DNA of 64,000 nucleotides from Verrucomicrobiota bacterium. GTDB lineage: Bacteria > Chlamydiota > Chlamydiia > Chlamydiales > Rhabdochlamydiaceae. Positions 26,961-35,868 of the stretch are shown here, in pieces. Location: contig JAFEGW010000007.1 of the NCBI GenBank assembly GCA_018239715.1, positions 161,591 through 225,590 of the forward strand, in the 5' to 3' direction. The notes under the pieces are model-generated. The model was given only the letters and a program-made list of their open reading frames with translations, did not search any database and was not told where the DNA came from. Numbering within the stretch: the stretch's first letter is position 1; each line of letters begins with the position of its first letter. A program made the translations under genes and the position numbers.

Positions 26961-28232
26961 TTGGATACACCTCTGCAAGAACAGTGGGCAAAAAAAAGCC
27001 GCTTTTTGACCCAAGCCCTCATCTTTAGTGGCGCTTTGAACATCGGCCTTCTCACCTCTTTTGTTTATTTCGTTCTGCATGAGAAGAAAGAATCGGTAGC
27101 TTTTGAGCTGCAACCCGTTTCCCAACCCGAAAGCAAAAAGATGCTTCAGCAACTTTCCAATGCTGAAACGGTGGCCCATTACGCGACGATGTCGTATGCA
27201 GAACTTGTCGATTTGCTCAGCAACCAAGAGGCGGTGGAAGAAGGGTATAAAAAAAGAGATTTAGCCCTTGCCAGCTTAGCCGCGTTCCATTTTATTAATT
27301 TGGACAAGGCCCTCCACGGTTTCCCCGTGCAAAAAAGACTCCTCTCTTTCCAACGCAAAGAAGGGCCTGAAAGAGTCGATATCACCGTCTATCCCGGTCT
27401 CACGGAAGATCAGTACCAGGCCGTTTTACAGTTCATTAAAACTGAAAAATTTCCTTTCACAGCGCAAGGCCTTTTTTTTGAAATCCAGCAATCGAAAATG
27501 CCTCGCGATCCTTCGCTGCTGGAAGCTTTTTTCCTCACGCCTGAATTTACGGCTCTTAGCACGCTTTTAAACCGAGCAGGGGTTCCACTTCCTGCTGAAT
27601 ATGTGGTCGATCTCATTGCACAAGGGGATTGGCTGCTTCTCCAGCAATTCACTCAGGAGCAAAAGCTTGCACAAGATCTTTCACCGCTCCGCCTGAAAAA
27701 CCTTTTATGCAACTATATCCGCGGCCGCTCTGTGCTGGCTGCCAAAATATTATTGGAATGGGACCGGGAGTTTATTCTGAAAAAATTTGAAGATCCTGAC
27801 CTGATGGCCTTTCTCGATCTTTTCCCTCATAAAACAGGGTCGCTCGAGCTTCTTTTAAAAGAGCTTATCACTAGCCCTCGTTCGGACGCTATTTGGAAAA
27901 AAGCAGCGGAAAAGCTCTATGTCTTTGCAGGAGCTACCTGCCCAGATCCTTACGATCACCTAGCAACCCTGCAGACTTTTGCTCCTAATTTTGTGCCTAA
28001 GACTGTGAAAATAGAACAACTAGCTGTTGCAAAAACTACCTCTGCTATAGAGCCCTCAAAACCTGCAGTGGCGGTTAAAACTAAACGAACACATGTGATC
28101 CAAAATGGCGACAATCTTTGGAAGATTGCCCGTAAATATAAAGTGTCGATTGAGGCCTTAAGAAAAGCCAATCATCTCGACTCTGATAAATTACGGCCTG
28201 GAAAAGAGCTCTTGATACCCGCAAGCTCTTAG
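26961..28232 (+). CDS. Membrane-anchored LysM-domain protein
   Basis: A 423-residue protein starting at TTG 26961 (MDTPLQEQWAKKS). One N-terminal membrane segment (residues 18-42) is followed by a long helical region. A single LysM domain closes the protein (about residues 377-421: HVIQNGDNLWKIARKYKVS, then LRPGKELLIP). LysM binds peptidoglycan or chitin-like sugars. Anchored in the inner membrane, this probably contacts the thin chlamydial peptidoglycan during division. A TATAAT at 26934-26939 may be the -10 box. The start codon is unusual, so the exact N-terminus is not certain. Confidence 0.8.
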   Translation: MDTPLQEQWAKKSRFLTQALIFSGALNIGLLTSFVYFVLHEKKESVAFELQPVSQPESKKMLQQLSNAETVAHYATMSYAELVDLLSNQEAVEEGYKKRDLALASLAAFHFINLDKALHGFPVQKRLLSFQRKEGPERVDITVYPGLTEDQYQAVLQFIKTEKFPFTAQGLFFEIQQSKMPRDPSLLEAFFLTPEFTALSTLLNRAGVPLPAEYVVDLIAQGDWLLLQQFTQEQKLAQDLSPLRLKNLLCNYIRGRSVLAAKILLEWDREFILKKFEDPDLMAFLDLFPHKTGSLELLLKELITSPRSDAIWKKAAEKLYVFAGATCPDPYDHLATLQTFAPNFVPKTVKIEQLAVAKTTSAIEPSKPAVAVKTKRTHVIQNGDNLWKIARKYKVSIEALRKANHLDSDKLRPGKELLIPASS

Positions 28233-28238
28233 TCGATT

Positions 28239-30056
28239 TTAAGAAATAGGCAGCTGCATTTGTTTGCTTCTATGTGCATGAGTGTACCTTTCCAACTCTT
28301 GAGAGGCGGCTTGTAGTTCCTCATGCGTCCTCTTTGCTCGCTCTATTAACTTCTCGTAAGCAGCCTGAGATTTTTGAAGCAATTCTTGCTTCTGCTTCTT
28401 CATTTCCTGCCACTGTGTCAGATCAAGATGGATTTCAAAAAGATGGCGCGGGTTTGTTTTTGTCTCCACATCCGGCACAACTCGCTGTAATTCTACTAAA
28501 ATAGGGTCTTCGCTGCCCCGCATTTGATATACAGCTATTTTCCGATCGGTGATCGTAGAAAGAACTTGTACTTCAGGGACTTTCTCCAATTTGGCTACTT
28601 CGTGGGAGGCCAAAAGCTCTTGTCGACGCAGCATGCTGTGCTGCTGAAGGTGAGTCGTGATCTTGATTTCATTTTCGATCAGAAGATCCCAAGCATCTGT
28701 GAAGTGGCTAAATTTCTCTATTTCTTCTGCGTCTACGGGTATTTGATGTGCAATCTCCTCAAGTTTGTTTGCAGATTTCTTTTGGAGGTTCCAAGTTTCT
28801 GCGATATCCTCGCTGGTTCCGCCTATTTCTCGATGATAAGCCATGGCAGAATTGATGTATCTTTGCAGACTAGAGAGATGCTCTTCAATAAATCGCTGAG
28901 CATCCTTCATTTGGCATTCAAGATATACAAGATTTTGTTGGTGATTTCGTATAACAGATATAGGTGAGATTTTTTGAGGGTTTCCCTCTGATCTTTTAGA
29001 TGCTGTTGTTGTTGGCGCCATGGGAGCGCGCAATCGTTGGAGCTTTTTATTGTTCCGAGTTTGTTGGTCAGAGTAAAAATGGGCATAAAAATTTAATAAA
29101 GCTTGTCTCTCATTCTCAAGACTTGCTACAAGAGCGTCTCGTTTTGCAATCTGGTCTTCTAATCTTTTGGATGCGGTATGAACTCTAGCTTTCGTGCTTT
29201 CCAGCTCTTCATATCGTTCCCATTTTAATAGCTCCGCTTCCAAAGCTTTCCTATCTTTTGCTTTGGTCTCTTTCTCCTCTTTTCTTCGAAGCGCTATTCG
29301 GCGATCTTTTTCTTCTCTCTGCGCTCGAACTTGTTGATATGCCTCCTCTTCCTTGATACGCGCTTGCCTTTCTTTTTCTGCTTTCTTGAGTAACACATGT
29401 TTCATACGTTGAGGGTCGAGTTTTAAGGTTTTTGCAATGGTTTCTCGTGTTTGAAGAAACGCTTTTTTAGCTGCTGCTAACTCGGCTGAGGTCTTGTTAT
29501 CAGTCGGTAATTCTGTTCGATACCTTTGACCTTTTCCGATCTCAACGGCAAAATTAACGCGATTAAACCCGCCTTGTTGCCTAGGGACATTATAGAGGAC
29601 CGCTCCAGCATCCGTGGTTACTTCGGTTTGATATTTTATGCCGTTCATTTCAAAACCCAGATGGACGCGATTAGGTGTTGGGCGTAGAGCATGAAAGAGA
29701 ACAAGGCTGGCAGCAGCAATGGAAAGAAGATTTCTATCAGCATTGGAAGCTGTTGCGACTCCCCATGTCACATAACAAGAAGCAGCTGTCATCAGAAGGG
29801 CAAAAGACCGAGATGCTATTTGATCTTTTTTAGAGGAGCATTTTTTATTCCATGCTCGATTCGCGAAAGCTGCGGTTGCTGCAGCGACTCCAAGAGCGAC
29901 GAGGGATCCAGCAGCCTTTCCTAGGGTCTTTGGCATGGACGTATTTTCTTGAACAAGCTGGTAAACGCGATCGATGCTAAATTCGATGGGAGCTGTGGTA
30001 TAAGATGAAAAAATTGTCTGGAAATTTGTTGCTAAAGCCACTATCTGAGATGTCAT
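28239..30056 (-). CDS. Large coiled-coil protein with N-terminal membrane hairpin
   Basis: I prefer ATG 30056 (MTSQIVALATN), preceded by a GAGA-rich ribosome site. A TTG 42 nt upstream is the alternative. The product has 605 residues. Hydrophobic stretches lie at about 45-65 and 85-125, giving paired membrane segments. Residues 190-560 are a long charged coiled coil (for example KAEKERQARIKEEEAYQQ), with a beta-like insert after the membrane part. No family was recognised. A two-helix membrane hairpin plus coiled coil recalls chlamydial inclusion-membrane or SNARE-like proteins. It is inserted between the LysM gene and yidD. Confidence 0.72.
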   Translation of the reverse strand: MTSQIVALATNFQTIFSSYTTAPIEFSIDRVYQLVQENTSMPKTLGKAAGSLVALGVAAATAAFANRAWNKKCSSKKDQIASRSFALLMTAASCYVTWGVATASNADRNLLSIAAASLVLFHALRPTPNRVHLGFEMNGIKYQTEVTTDAGAVLYNVPRQQGGFNRVNFAVEIGKGQRYRTELPTDNKTSAELAAAKKAFLQTRETIAKTLKLDPQRMKHVLLKKAEKERQARIKEEEAYQQVRAQREEKDRRIALRRKEEKETKAKDRKALEAELLKWERYEELESTKARVHTASKRLEDQIAKRDALVASLENERQALLNFYAHFYSDQQTRNNKKLQRLRAPMAPTTTASKRSEGNPQKISPISVIRNHQQNLVYLECQMKDAQRFIEEHLSSLQRYINSAMAYHREIGGTSEDIAETWNLQKKSANKLEEIAHQIPVDAEEIEKFSHFTDAWDLLIENEIKITTHLQQHSMLRRQELLASHEVAKLEKVPEVQVLSTITDRKIAVYQMRGSEDPILVELQRVVPDVETKTNPRHLFEIHLDLTQWQEMKKQKQELLQKSQAAYEKLIERAKRTHEELQAASQELERYTHAHRSKQMQLPIS

Positions 30057-30163
30057 AGTTTTCTCACTTAAAAAATTATTGCCTTTAAATTTTAACAAGA
30101 TAAAGGATTATTCTTCTTTGATTTTTTCAGGATTTTAGATTTGATTAATTAATTTTTTATTTG

Positions 30164-30370
30164 TTAAGGAAAATCAATACCGCCGGGATGCCAAGGATGG
30201 CACCGGCCTAACCGTTTGAACGTGAGCCAGAGTCCTTTAAGTGTGCCGTATTTTTGCAGGGCTTCTTTGGAATAGTTTGAACAACTGGGATAAAAGCGGC
30301 AGCGGTTTCCGATGAGGGGGCCTAGAGTCCACTGATATAGCCAGATGAGTCCCAGAAAAATGGATTTCAT
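30164..30370 (-). CDS. yidD: Membrane protein insertion efficiency factor YidD
   Basis: A 68-residue YidD protein, associated with YidC-mediated insertion of inner-membrane proteins. All hallmarks are present: YQWTLGPLIGNRCRFYPSCSNYSKEAL, then TFKRLGRCHPWHPGGID. It overlaps the RMD1-like gene by four bases (ATGA), which implies translational coupling. Confidence 0.95.
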   Translation of the reverse strand: MKSIFLGLIWLYQWTLGPLIGNRCRFYPSCSNYSKEALQKYGTLKGLWLTFKRLGRCHPWHPGGIDFP

Positions 30371-31161
30371 ATAATGTGGAAGAGATCCCGCATAATGACG
30401 ATGAGGATCTCAATGAAGATTAGAATAATGATAGTCCACTCGAGGCGGGAAGAGTGTTGGTGATTGAGCTCGTTGCTCAAGATCTCGAAGAGTTCATGCA
30501 CGACGCCGAGCCGTCGATTAAGGACTTCGACTCTTTTGGTGACATCGAGGTAATGAGACGTGCGACGGTAGAACGGCTCTAACTCCGGATAATTCCAGAA
30601 AAACTCAGGCGTATCCAAAATTTCGGAGTGGAGATTGACGAAGTTTCTTTCAATGAAGAGTTCTCCCATTTTACGAGAAATCTCTTTACGGGAGAGGACG
30701 ATTTTTCCTTTCGTCGCGAGGTTATCGGGAAGGTATTTGGTATTGTCGATCGTCTTTTGAATCGTCTCTTCAAAAGTCGTCAATTTGACCGACTGGGCAA
30801 TGCCGTATGAGATAGCCAGTTTAGTGAGGACATTTTTGGTCTGAAGGATGATCTCATCTTCTTCGATGCGCATGTTTTCGCCATAGCTGAAGGTGAATTC
30901 GTCCATCTCGGCTTTAGGTATGGGATTTTTTTCGAACTCCTTGAGCGAACCTAAAATAGCCAGCTCCTCTTCGTCCGTGAATCCCCATAGGACCACGCAT
31001 CCGTAAGAAAAATAAAAAATATCTCCTTTAGGCTTGCGGTCTTCTTTAATGGCAATATGAGCGCAGTCGCGGAACATCTGAGCTGAGCCGAATTTCTGTA
31101 AGGATTGAAAAAGCCGCGGAAGATCGTAAGCAGCAGCAGTGCAATAAGTCGTACAACGCAT
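30367..31161 (-). CDS. RMD1/YagE-family (DUF155) membrane protein
   Basis: A 264-residue member of the RMD1/DUF155 family, whose eukaryotic relatives include mitochondrial RMND1. The central region (YFSYGCVVLWGFTDEEE, later NLHSEILDTPEFFWNYPELEPFYR and RVEVLNRRLGVV) carries the family signature. A single C-terminal membrane helix (IIILIFIEILIVIM) anchors it. The molecular function is not established. It is translationally coupled to yidD. The same order, RMD1-like next to yidD near recO, is conserved in Chlamydia as far as I recall. Confidence 0.82.
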   Translation of the reverse strand: MRCTTYCTAAAYDLPRLFQSLQKFGSAQMFRDCAHIAIKEDRKPKGDIFYFSYGCVVLWGFTDEEELAILGSLKEFEKNPIPKAEMDEFTFSYGENMRIEEDEIILQTKNVLTKLAISYGIAQSVKLTTFEETIQKTIDNTKYLPDNLATKGKIVLSRKEISRKMGELFIERNFVNLHSEILDTPEFFWNYPELEPFYRRTSHYLDVTKRVEVLNRRLGVVHELFEILSNELNHQHSSRLEWTIIILIFIEILIVIMRDLFHII

Positions 31162-31339
31162 ATGGGCGTGACTATAACCGACTGCCCGTTTAAAGGGAAG
31201 GAGGAGGGGCTGGAATTGACAAATAAAAATTTTAAATAGACTCTAAGACGTTGTCCGGCAGTGTCGATTTCATTTCAAAGATGGGATGAGAAGAGGGATT
31301 TGAAAGAGCTTGTAGGCCCGGCGGGTTCAACTTCTTCAG

Positions 31340-31368
31340 TTGATTTCTTTTTTCCGACAGATTAAGAT
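31340..31368 (+). promoter_or_regulatory. tRNA-Leu(GAG) promoter
   Basis: TTGATT (31340-31345) and TAAGAT (31363-31368) have 17-nt spacing and end 13 nt before the mature tRNA. Confidence 0.5.
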
Positions 31369-31381
31369 CTTTCCATCATTT

Positions 31382-31463
31382 GCGGGAGTGGCGGAATTGG
31401 CAGACGCGCTACTTTGAGGTGGTAGTGAGGCAACTCGTGTGGGTTCGAGTCCCACCTCTCGCA
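31382..31463 (+). tRNA. tRNA-Leu (GAG)
   Basis: A class II tRNA with acceptor GCGGGAG paired to CTCTCGC, discriminator A, and T-loop GTTCGAGTC. The anticodon stem CTACT/GGTAG encloses loop TTGAGGT, giving anticodon GAG for CUC/CUU codons. The variable arm is long, as in leucine tRNAs. CCA is not encoded. It ends 3 nt before the stop of the convergent recO. Confidence 0.95.
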
Positions 31464-31466
31464 ATC

Positions 31467-32072
31467 TTATAAAAGATCCTTCAGATTTTTTTCGAGTAGG
31501 TGCAGGAGAGGGGTCAGCCCTTTTCTCTTCTGCAACGATTGAAAGGATCTATTCTGTGCAAGTTCCATCATGATATCCCACTGAGAAGAAGAGACAGAAA
31601 TCGGAAAGGCGGCTTTTTCTTCGAGGGAGAGAATTCCTTCATGGGAGAGGAGTTTTAAATAGAAAAGCAGCAGAAGGCCTGACGGCTCCTCAAAATAGGG
31701 CAGCTGTTTCAGACAGGCAATAAAGAGGGCGTAGAGTAAAGGGGCAGGCTTGCCCGGTAGCTGGGAGTGAAGAATGATCTGGGCCATCTTGCCGGCTATA
31801 TCCAAATAGTCCCATTTTTCTCTTAAAAATAAGTTGTCAGCAATTAAAGATCCGTCTTTAAAAAGATAGAGATCGGAAAGTTTTTTTCTATAAATTGCTT
31901 CAATTTGAGAAAAAGGGCTGAGCAGCACCAGTTTTTCAGGGGTCTTGACCCGCTTGGCCATGAAGCTAATCAATCCTGCTGTCGGAGTAAATAGGGTAAT
32001 AATGCGGTGGTTCTCTTTAAAAGGGGTGGTCCTGAGGACGATGCCTTCGACTCTTTCTTCAGCCATTCCCAA
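31467..32072 (-). CDS. recO: DNA repair protein RecO
   Basis: RecO loads RecA onto SSB-coated single strands together with RecR and anneals DNA. The N-terminal OB fold (VEGIVLRTTPFKENHRIITLFTPTAGLI) is typical, followed by a helical middle. At 201 residues it is shorter than the usual 230-250, and no C-terminal zinc-finger cysteines are seen, so the C-terminus is reduced. There are two close start candidates (32072 and 32066). The gene lies between two tRNA genes on the opposite strand. Confidence 0.85.
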   Translation of the reverse strand: MGMAEERVEGIVLRTTPFKENHRIITLFTPTAGLISFMAKRVKTPEKLVLLSPFSQIEAIYRKKLSDLYLFKDGSLIADNLFLREKWDYLDIAGKMAQIILHSQLPGKPAPLLYALFIACLKQLPYFEEPSGLLLLFYLKLLSHEGILSLEEKAAFPISVSSSQWDIMMELAQNRSFQSLQKRKGLTPLLHLLEKNLKDLL

Positions 32073-32145
32073 TGTTATAAAATTCTGGGTGTAAAAAGTC
32101 GATCTTCCTTTTAAGCGAAGGTTTTGCTACTATTTCTAGACCTTT

Positions 32146-32219
32146 GCACCGATAGCTCAATCGGATAGAGTACCCGGCTTCGAACCGGGTGGTTACAGGT
32201 TCAAGTCCTGTTCGGTGCG
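32146..32219 (+). tRNA. tRNA-Arg (TCG)
   Basis: Acceptor GCACCGA pairs with TCGGTGC, discriminator G. The anticodon stem CCCGG/CCGGG encloses CTTCGAA, so the anticodon is TCG, reading CGA-type arginine codons. The T-arm is ACAGGTTCAAGTCCTGT. CCA is not encoded. The rlmN start codon lies 9 nt downstream, so both are probably on one transcript. Confidence 0.95.
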
Positions 32220-32227
32220 AATTTCTT

Positions 32228-33301
32228 ATGAATATCTTTTCTTGTACACAAGCTGAATATGTTCAGCAGATCTACGACCGGCTGGGTAAAGGAAAAAGAC
32301 ATGCGGCCCTGCTTTATTCCCAATGGTTCAAACAGGGGATCGTTAACCCGTTAATCTGGGCAGAACCTCAAGCGATGCCGCTCGTTGAAGAGATGTGGAA
32401 AGGGACGGAAAAGGTCCTCCCTCCTGTCGTTTCCGAGCAGAGAGATGGAAGTACTGTTAAATTTTTACTGAAAATGTCCGATGGGCTGGAGACCGAATCG
32501 GTCCTCATTCCCATGCAAGCGGGCGTCACGCTGTGCATTTCTTCCCAAGTCGGCTGCAGGATGGGGTGCACCTTTTGCGAGACGGGAAGAATGGGACTCT
32601 TACGGTCGCTGTCGGTAGCGGAGATCATCTCTCAGGTTTTTGTTGCGCGGTTTGTGGTGAACTCTCCGGTCCGCAATATTGTTTTTATGGGAATGGGAGA
32701 GCCTTTTGACAATTATGAGAATGTCATGCAGGCGATCCATATTCTGACGGATGCAGGGGGATTTGCTATAGGGCCCAGCCGATTGACAGTATCGACCAGC
32801 GGCTGTGTGGAGGAAATCTACCGCTTTATGCGGGAGGCCGATCCGGCTGTGAACTTGGCCGTTTCGATCAATGCTCCCACGGAAGAATTGAGAACAAAAA
32901 TCATGCCCGTGAATCGAAAATGGAGCCTGGCCGAGCTGAGAAAAGCCTTAATCGATTATTGCGCTCATCCTAGGAGGGAGATCCTGATCGAATATGTCTT
33001 ATTAAAAGACTTAAATGATTCTTTAACCTGTGCAGATCAGCTGGCGGAGCTTCTCCAAGGGATGAGAGTCCGCGTGAATTTAATTCCCTATAATGCTCAG
33101 AGAAAAAGCCGCTTCGAGCCGCCGGAAGAGAATGTGCAGAAGGCATTTGCAGAGAGGCTGGTTGAAAGGGGATATCAAGTTCTTTTACGTCATCATAAAG
33201 GCCGCGGCATTAGGGCCGCTTGCGGGCAACTCGGCAATAAAGAAAAGCGCAAGGAATGGTTTCAAAAAGATGAAATGTTAAATTCAGAGGCACACTCCTA
33301 A
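32228..33301 (+). CDS. rlmN: 23S rRNA/tRNA adenine C2-methyltransferase RlmN
   Basis: A 357-residue radical-SAM enzyme that methylates A2503 of 23S rRNA, and A37 of some tRNAs in other bacteria. The cluster motif is C-RMG-C-TF-C in VGCRMGCTFCETG near residue 115. FMGMGEP and the C-terminal AACGQL with the resolving cysteine follow. The start at 32228 lies only 8 nt after the tRNA-Arg gene, without a visible Shine-Dalgarno. The frame continues upstream through the tRNA, but that is not coding. Closeness of the tRNA and a tRNA-acting enzyme may be chance. Confidence 0.9.
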   Translation: MNIFSCTQAEYVQQIYDRLGKGKRHAALLYSQWFKQGIVNPLIWAEPQAMPLVEEMWKGTEKVLPPVVSEQRDGSTVKFLLKMSDGLETESVLIPMQAGVTLCISSQVGCRMGCTFCETGRMGLLRSLSVAEIISQVFVARFVVNSPVRNIVFMGMGEPFDNYENVMQAIHILTDAGGFAIGPSRLTVSTSGCVEEIYRFMREADPAVNLAVSINAPTEELRTKIMPVNRKWSLAELRKALIDYCAHPRREILIEYVLLKDLNDSLTCADQLAELLQGMRVRVNLIPYNAQRKSRFEPPEENVQKAFAERLVERGYQVLLRHHKGRGIRAACGQLGNKEKRKEWFQKDEMLNSEAHS

Positions 33302-33402
33302 AGCTTGGGCTTGTGGACCTGGGTGTCTATTTTATCTATTTAAAATCGGACATTCTCTATAATGGGCAAAAAAAGCCCGAAAATTCTTAGAAGGAGTCTC
33401 TC

Positions 33403-34038
33403 ATGGTGGACAAAGCAAAATTTGCAGAACAAGAAGCAGCACTGGGATATCGTCTGACGCTCATCGGCCGCAATGTGTATGTGACCGAGGCCATGAAAAA
33501 TCACGCGATCGAAAAATTATCTAAATTAGACCGCTTTCATCAGCATGTGATTGACCTTCATGTCACCTTGGACATTCAAAAGTTAGAGCATAGCTGCGTG
33601 GTGATCATGAGCTTTGACCATTTTAAAGTGAAAGTCGCCGCCAGCAGTACCGATATGTATGCTTCGATCGATAAAGCTGTTGAAAAACTTAAAGCTAAAA
33701 TTGATCGCTGGAAAAGCCGTATCCAAGACCATCATAAAAAAGCTTTAAAAGTGGTCGATATGCAAATCAATGTTCTTCAGCGTCCCTACGATACCATTGA
33801 TGATATCAACGAGGAAATTGAGAGCGAGAATAAGAAGAAGGCTGTGCAGGAATATCATCCCCCTAAAGTCATCGGCAACTCCAAGCGGCCTCTCAAGACG
33901 CTGACGACCGATGAAGCGATCATGAAAATGGAACTTTCGGATGATGGTTTTATGATTTTCCGTGGGGAAGAAGACCGAAAGCTTAAAGTGATCTACCGCC
34001 GCAAGGACGGTAATTACGGCATTATTCTTCCTGAATGA
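33403..34038 (+). CDS. hpf: Long-form ribosome hibernation promoting factor
   Basis: A 211-residue long HPF that dimerises ribosomes into inactive 100S particles under starvation. The N-terminal domain (YRLTLIGRNVYVTEAMKNHA, then VHVTLDIQK-like strands) has the S30AE fold. A linker leads to the C-terminal dimerisation domain (KPLTTDEAIMKMELSDDGFMIFR-type region). The ribosome site is AAGGAG. A TATAAT at 33358-33363 is the likely -10 box. It overlaps the next gene by four bases (ATGA). For a chlamydia, ribosome hibernation would suit the elementary-body stage. Confidence 0.9.
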   Translation: MVDKAKFAEQEAALGYRLTLIGRNVYVTEAMKNHAIEKLSKLDRFHQHVIDLHVTLDIQKLEHSCVVIMSFDHFKVKVAASSTDMYASIDKAVEKLKAKIDRWKSRIQDHHKKALKVVDMQINVLQRPYDTIDDINEEIESENKKKAVQEYHPPKVIGNSKRPLKTLTTDEAIMKMELSDDGFMIFRGEEDRKLKVIYRRKDGNYGIILPE

Positions 34039-34472
34039 AACAAGTCTACGATAAAATCCGTCAAAAATGGGTCGCCGCCACTCCGGAAGAAATTGTAAGG
34101 CAGCGGTGGACCCATCGGATGGTGCAAGAGTTGCAATATCCTCCGGAACTCTTAGTGATCGAAAGAGAACTCAAAATGCTTCCTCATCTTGAAAAACATC
34201 CACATCCCTTACCGACAAGGCGTGTCGATATCTTGAGCTTTGGCAAAAACCGCCAAGGAGTATTTCCTCTGCTTTTAGTCGAATGTAAGAGTGAGCCGCT
34301 CACGCAAGAAGCGCTCGACCAGGCGGTTGCCTACAATACTTTTGTCCAAGCTTTCTACGTAGCGATTGTCAACCAAACGGAAGTCCGATTGAGATATAAC
34401 TTGTCGTGTGAGCGTTGTGAGATCCAGCACCTTCCGTCTTTTGCTGATTTGATGGAGGCAGTCCGTGAGTGA
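34035..34472 (+). CDS. HsdR N-terminal-like PD-(D/E)xK domain protein
   Basis: A 145-residue protein that matches the small stand-alone HsdR_N family (type I restriction enzyme R N-terminal domain). The nuclease-like motif is visible: D in TRRVDILSFG, then ECK in LLLVECKSEPL. No helicase domain and no hsdM/hsdS genes are nearby, so this is not a restriction system. Orphan proteins of this type are widespread in Bacteroidetes and Chlamydiae, with unknown function. It is translationally coupled to hpf before it and overlaps the DUF115 gene after it by 8 nt. Confidence 0.75.
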   Translation: MKQVYDKIRQKWVAATPEEIVRQRWTHRMVQELQYPPELLVIERELKMLPHLEKHPHPLPTRRVDILSFGKNRQGVFPLLLVECKSEPLTQEALDQAVAYNTFVQAFYVAIVNQTEVRLRYNLSCERCEIQHLPSFADLMEAVRE

Positions 34473-35868
34473 AGTCTGCTGTTTTTATCAGTGGAGCGAG
34501 AAAAAAGCTCAGCAATTAGTGTCGTGGGTGCAAGCGCATGACGAGCGGTATGCGATTTTTTTAGAAGAGAGTCCCTCCACAGTAGTATTAACGACTCCAC
34601 ATCCAAGAATTCGGTGCATCTCTTTGCCGCAGCAAAACCCGGAGAAGGCGTTCGAGAAAATAGCTTGGGAGTTTCTCTATCTGCCGTTTTCTTTCGAAGA
34701 CCCTACTCATCCTGTTTTGCAAAAACTAGCCGCCGTGCAATCCGAGATTAACTTCCGGGCGTTTGATTTTGCTGATCAAGGCCTGCAGCTGCTGCATAAC
34801 CTGCGCAGCCATCTTTCCCGCCCTACAAGCTGGGCAAAAGATCTCTATGGAAAATTTAAAAATATACCAGCGATTGTCTGCGGAGGCGGGCCTTCTTTAG
34901 CCTCAGCGTCTTCAGAGCTTAAAAGGCTGCAAGATAGAGCTGTGATCATCGGTTGTGGAGCCGGTGTAGAGGCTTTGCTGAAAATGGGCATCAAGCCCCA
35001 TTTTGCCGCTCATGTCGATCCTGCGCCTTGTCATAAGTTCAGCTCGGCCGATATTCCTGTTTTTTATGAGCTCCGCACCGATGCAGCTGTTGTCGAGAAA
35101 TATAAAGGCAAACGGTTTTTAGTTGCAGGACCGGGGAATTTTCCTTTAGAGAGCTGGGTCCAAGAAAAATTAGGCCTTGAGTCTGTACTCGATGGGGGAT
35201 GGACCGTGGGTACCTTTGGCGTTGTGCTTGCCACACTACTCGGCTGCGAGTCAATTGTTTTAGCCGGAATGGATCTTGCAACGTCAAAAGGGCAGATGTA
35301 TTCTCCCGGTGTTAAAACGACTTCAACTACAGATCATTTTATTCCTCTGAAGAACCGGGAGGGAGAGCCGGTGCTGAGCCGTGCCGATTGGGTCAAAGCG
35401 GCCCAATGGCTAGATGCCTTTGCGCTCTGTCATCCTGACCGGAAATGGGGGACGATATCCAGGAAAGGATTGGAGATTCCATCGATCCCGCTGATGGATT
35501 TACAAGAGTTTCAAGCAGCCGCAGTCGTGACAAATAGAGTCCAGCACGCCGTTCAAGAAGCTTTTGTCCACCCAGCTCCAGCGTTATGGGAGGAGATTGT
35601 CCTCAGCTTCAAAAAGTCCTTGGAAATTTGCCGCAAAATCCTCCAAGAAATGGAGAGGATTTTCCCTCAGAATCCTGCCGAAAACGGGCTCTGCGCGATG
35701 CTAGAGCACGATTTGACTCTGGAGCCGGCCTTTGAGCAGGTTCTGGGCCCGCTTTGGTCGTATTGGCTGCATGTCATTAGCCGGCATAATACCGCAGGGG
35801 AATGGGGGCTTTATTTAAATCGGATCCTCTTTTTCCAATCGCTTTGTGAGAAAATCGATGCCATTTAG
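34465..35868 (+). CDS. DUF115 (MAF flagellin-modification-like) protein A
   Basis: A 467-residue protein of the DUF115 family, related to the motility-associated Maf glycosyltransferases and to archaeal MptE. The core motif lies near residue 133-185: IVCGGGPSLAS, then AVIIGCGAGVEALLKMGIKPHFAAHVDPAP. A second conserved part is CESIVLAGMDLA with KGQMYSPG. In other bacteria DUF115 proteins transfer nonulosonic acids to flagellin. Chlamydiae have no flagella, so another acceptor or reaction is likely. It overlaps its paralogue by several bases and belongs to the hpf operon by position. Confidence 0.75.
   Translation: MSEVCCFYQWSEKKAQQLVSWVQAHDERYAIFLEESPSTVVLTTPHPRIRCISLPQQNPEKAFEKIAWEFLYLPFSFEDPTHPVLQKLAAVQSEINFRAFDFADQGLQLLHNLRSHLSRPTSWAKDLYGKFKNIPAIVCGGGPSLASASSELKRLQDRAVIIGCGAGVEALLKMGIKPHFAAHVDPAPCHKFSSADIPVFYELRTDAAVVEKYKGKRFLVAGPGNFPLESWVQEKLGLESVLDGGWTVGTFGVVLATLLGCESIVLAGMDLATSKGQMYSPGVKTTSTTDHFIPLKNREGEPVLSRADWVKAAQWLDAFALCHPDRKWGTISRKGLEIPSIPLMDLQEFQAAAVVTNRVQHAVQEAFVHPAPALWEEIVLSFKKSLEICRKILQEMERIFPQNPAENGLCAMLEHDLTLEPAFEQVLGPLWSYWLHVISRHNTAGEWGLYLNRILFFQSLCEKIDAI

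Noticed and set aside
33364..33378. GGGC/GCCC hairpin before hpf as riboswitch or attenuator
   Set aside because: Only 4 bp, and the predicted transcription start lies inside it.
34035..34472. HsdR-like protein as part of a restriction-modification or defence system
   Set aside because: No methylase, specificity or helicase gene nearby; only a stand-alone small domain.
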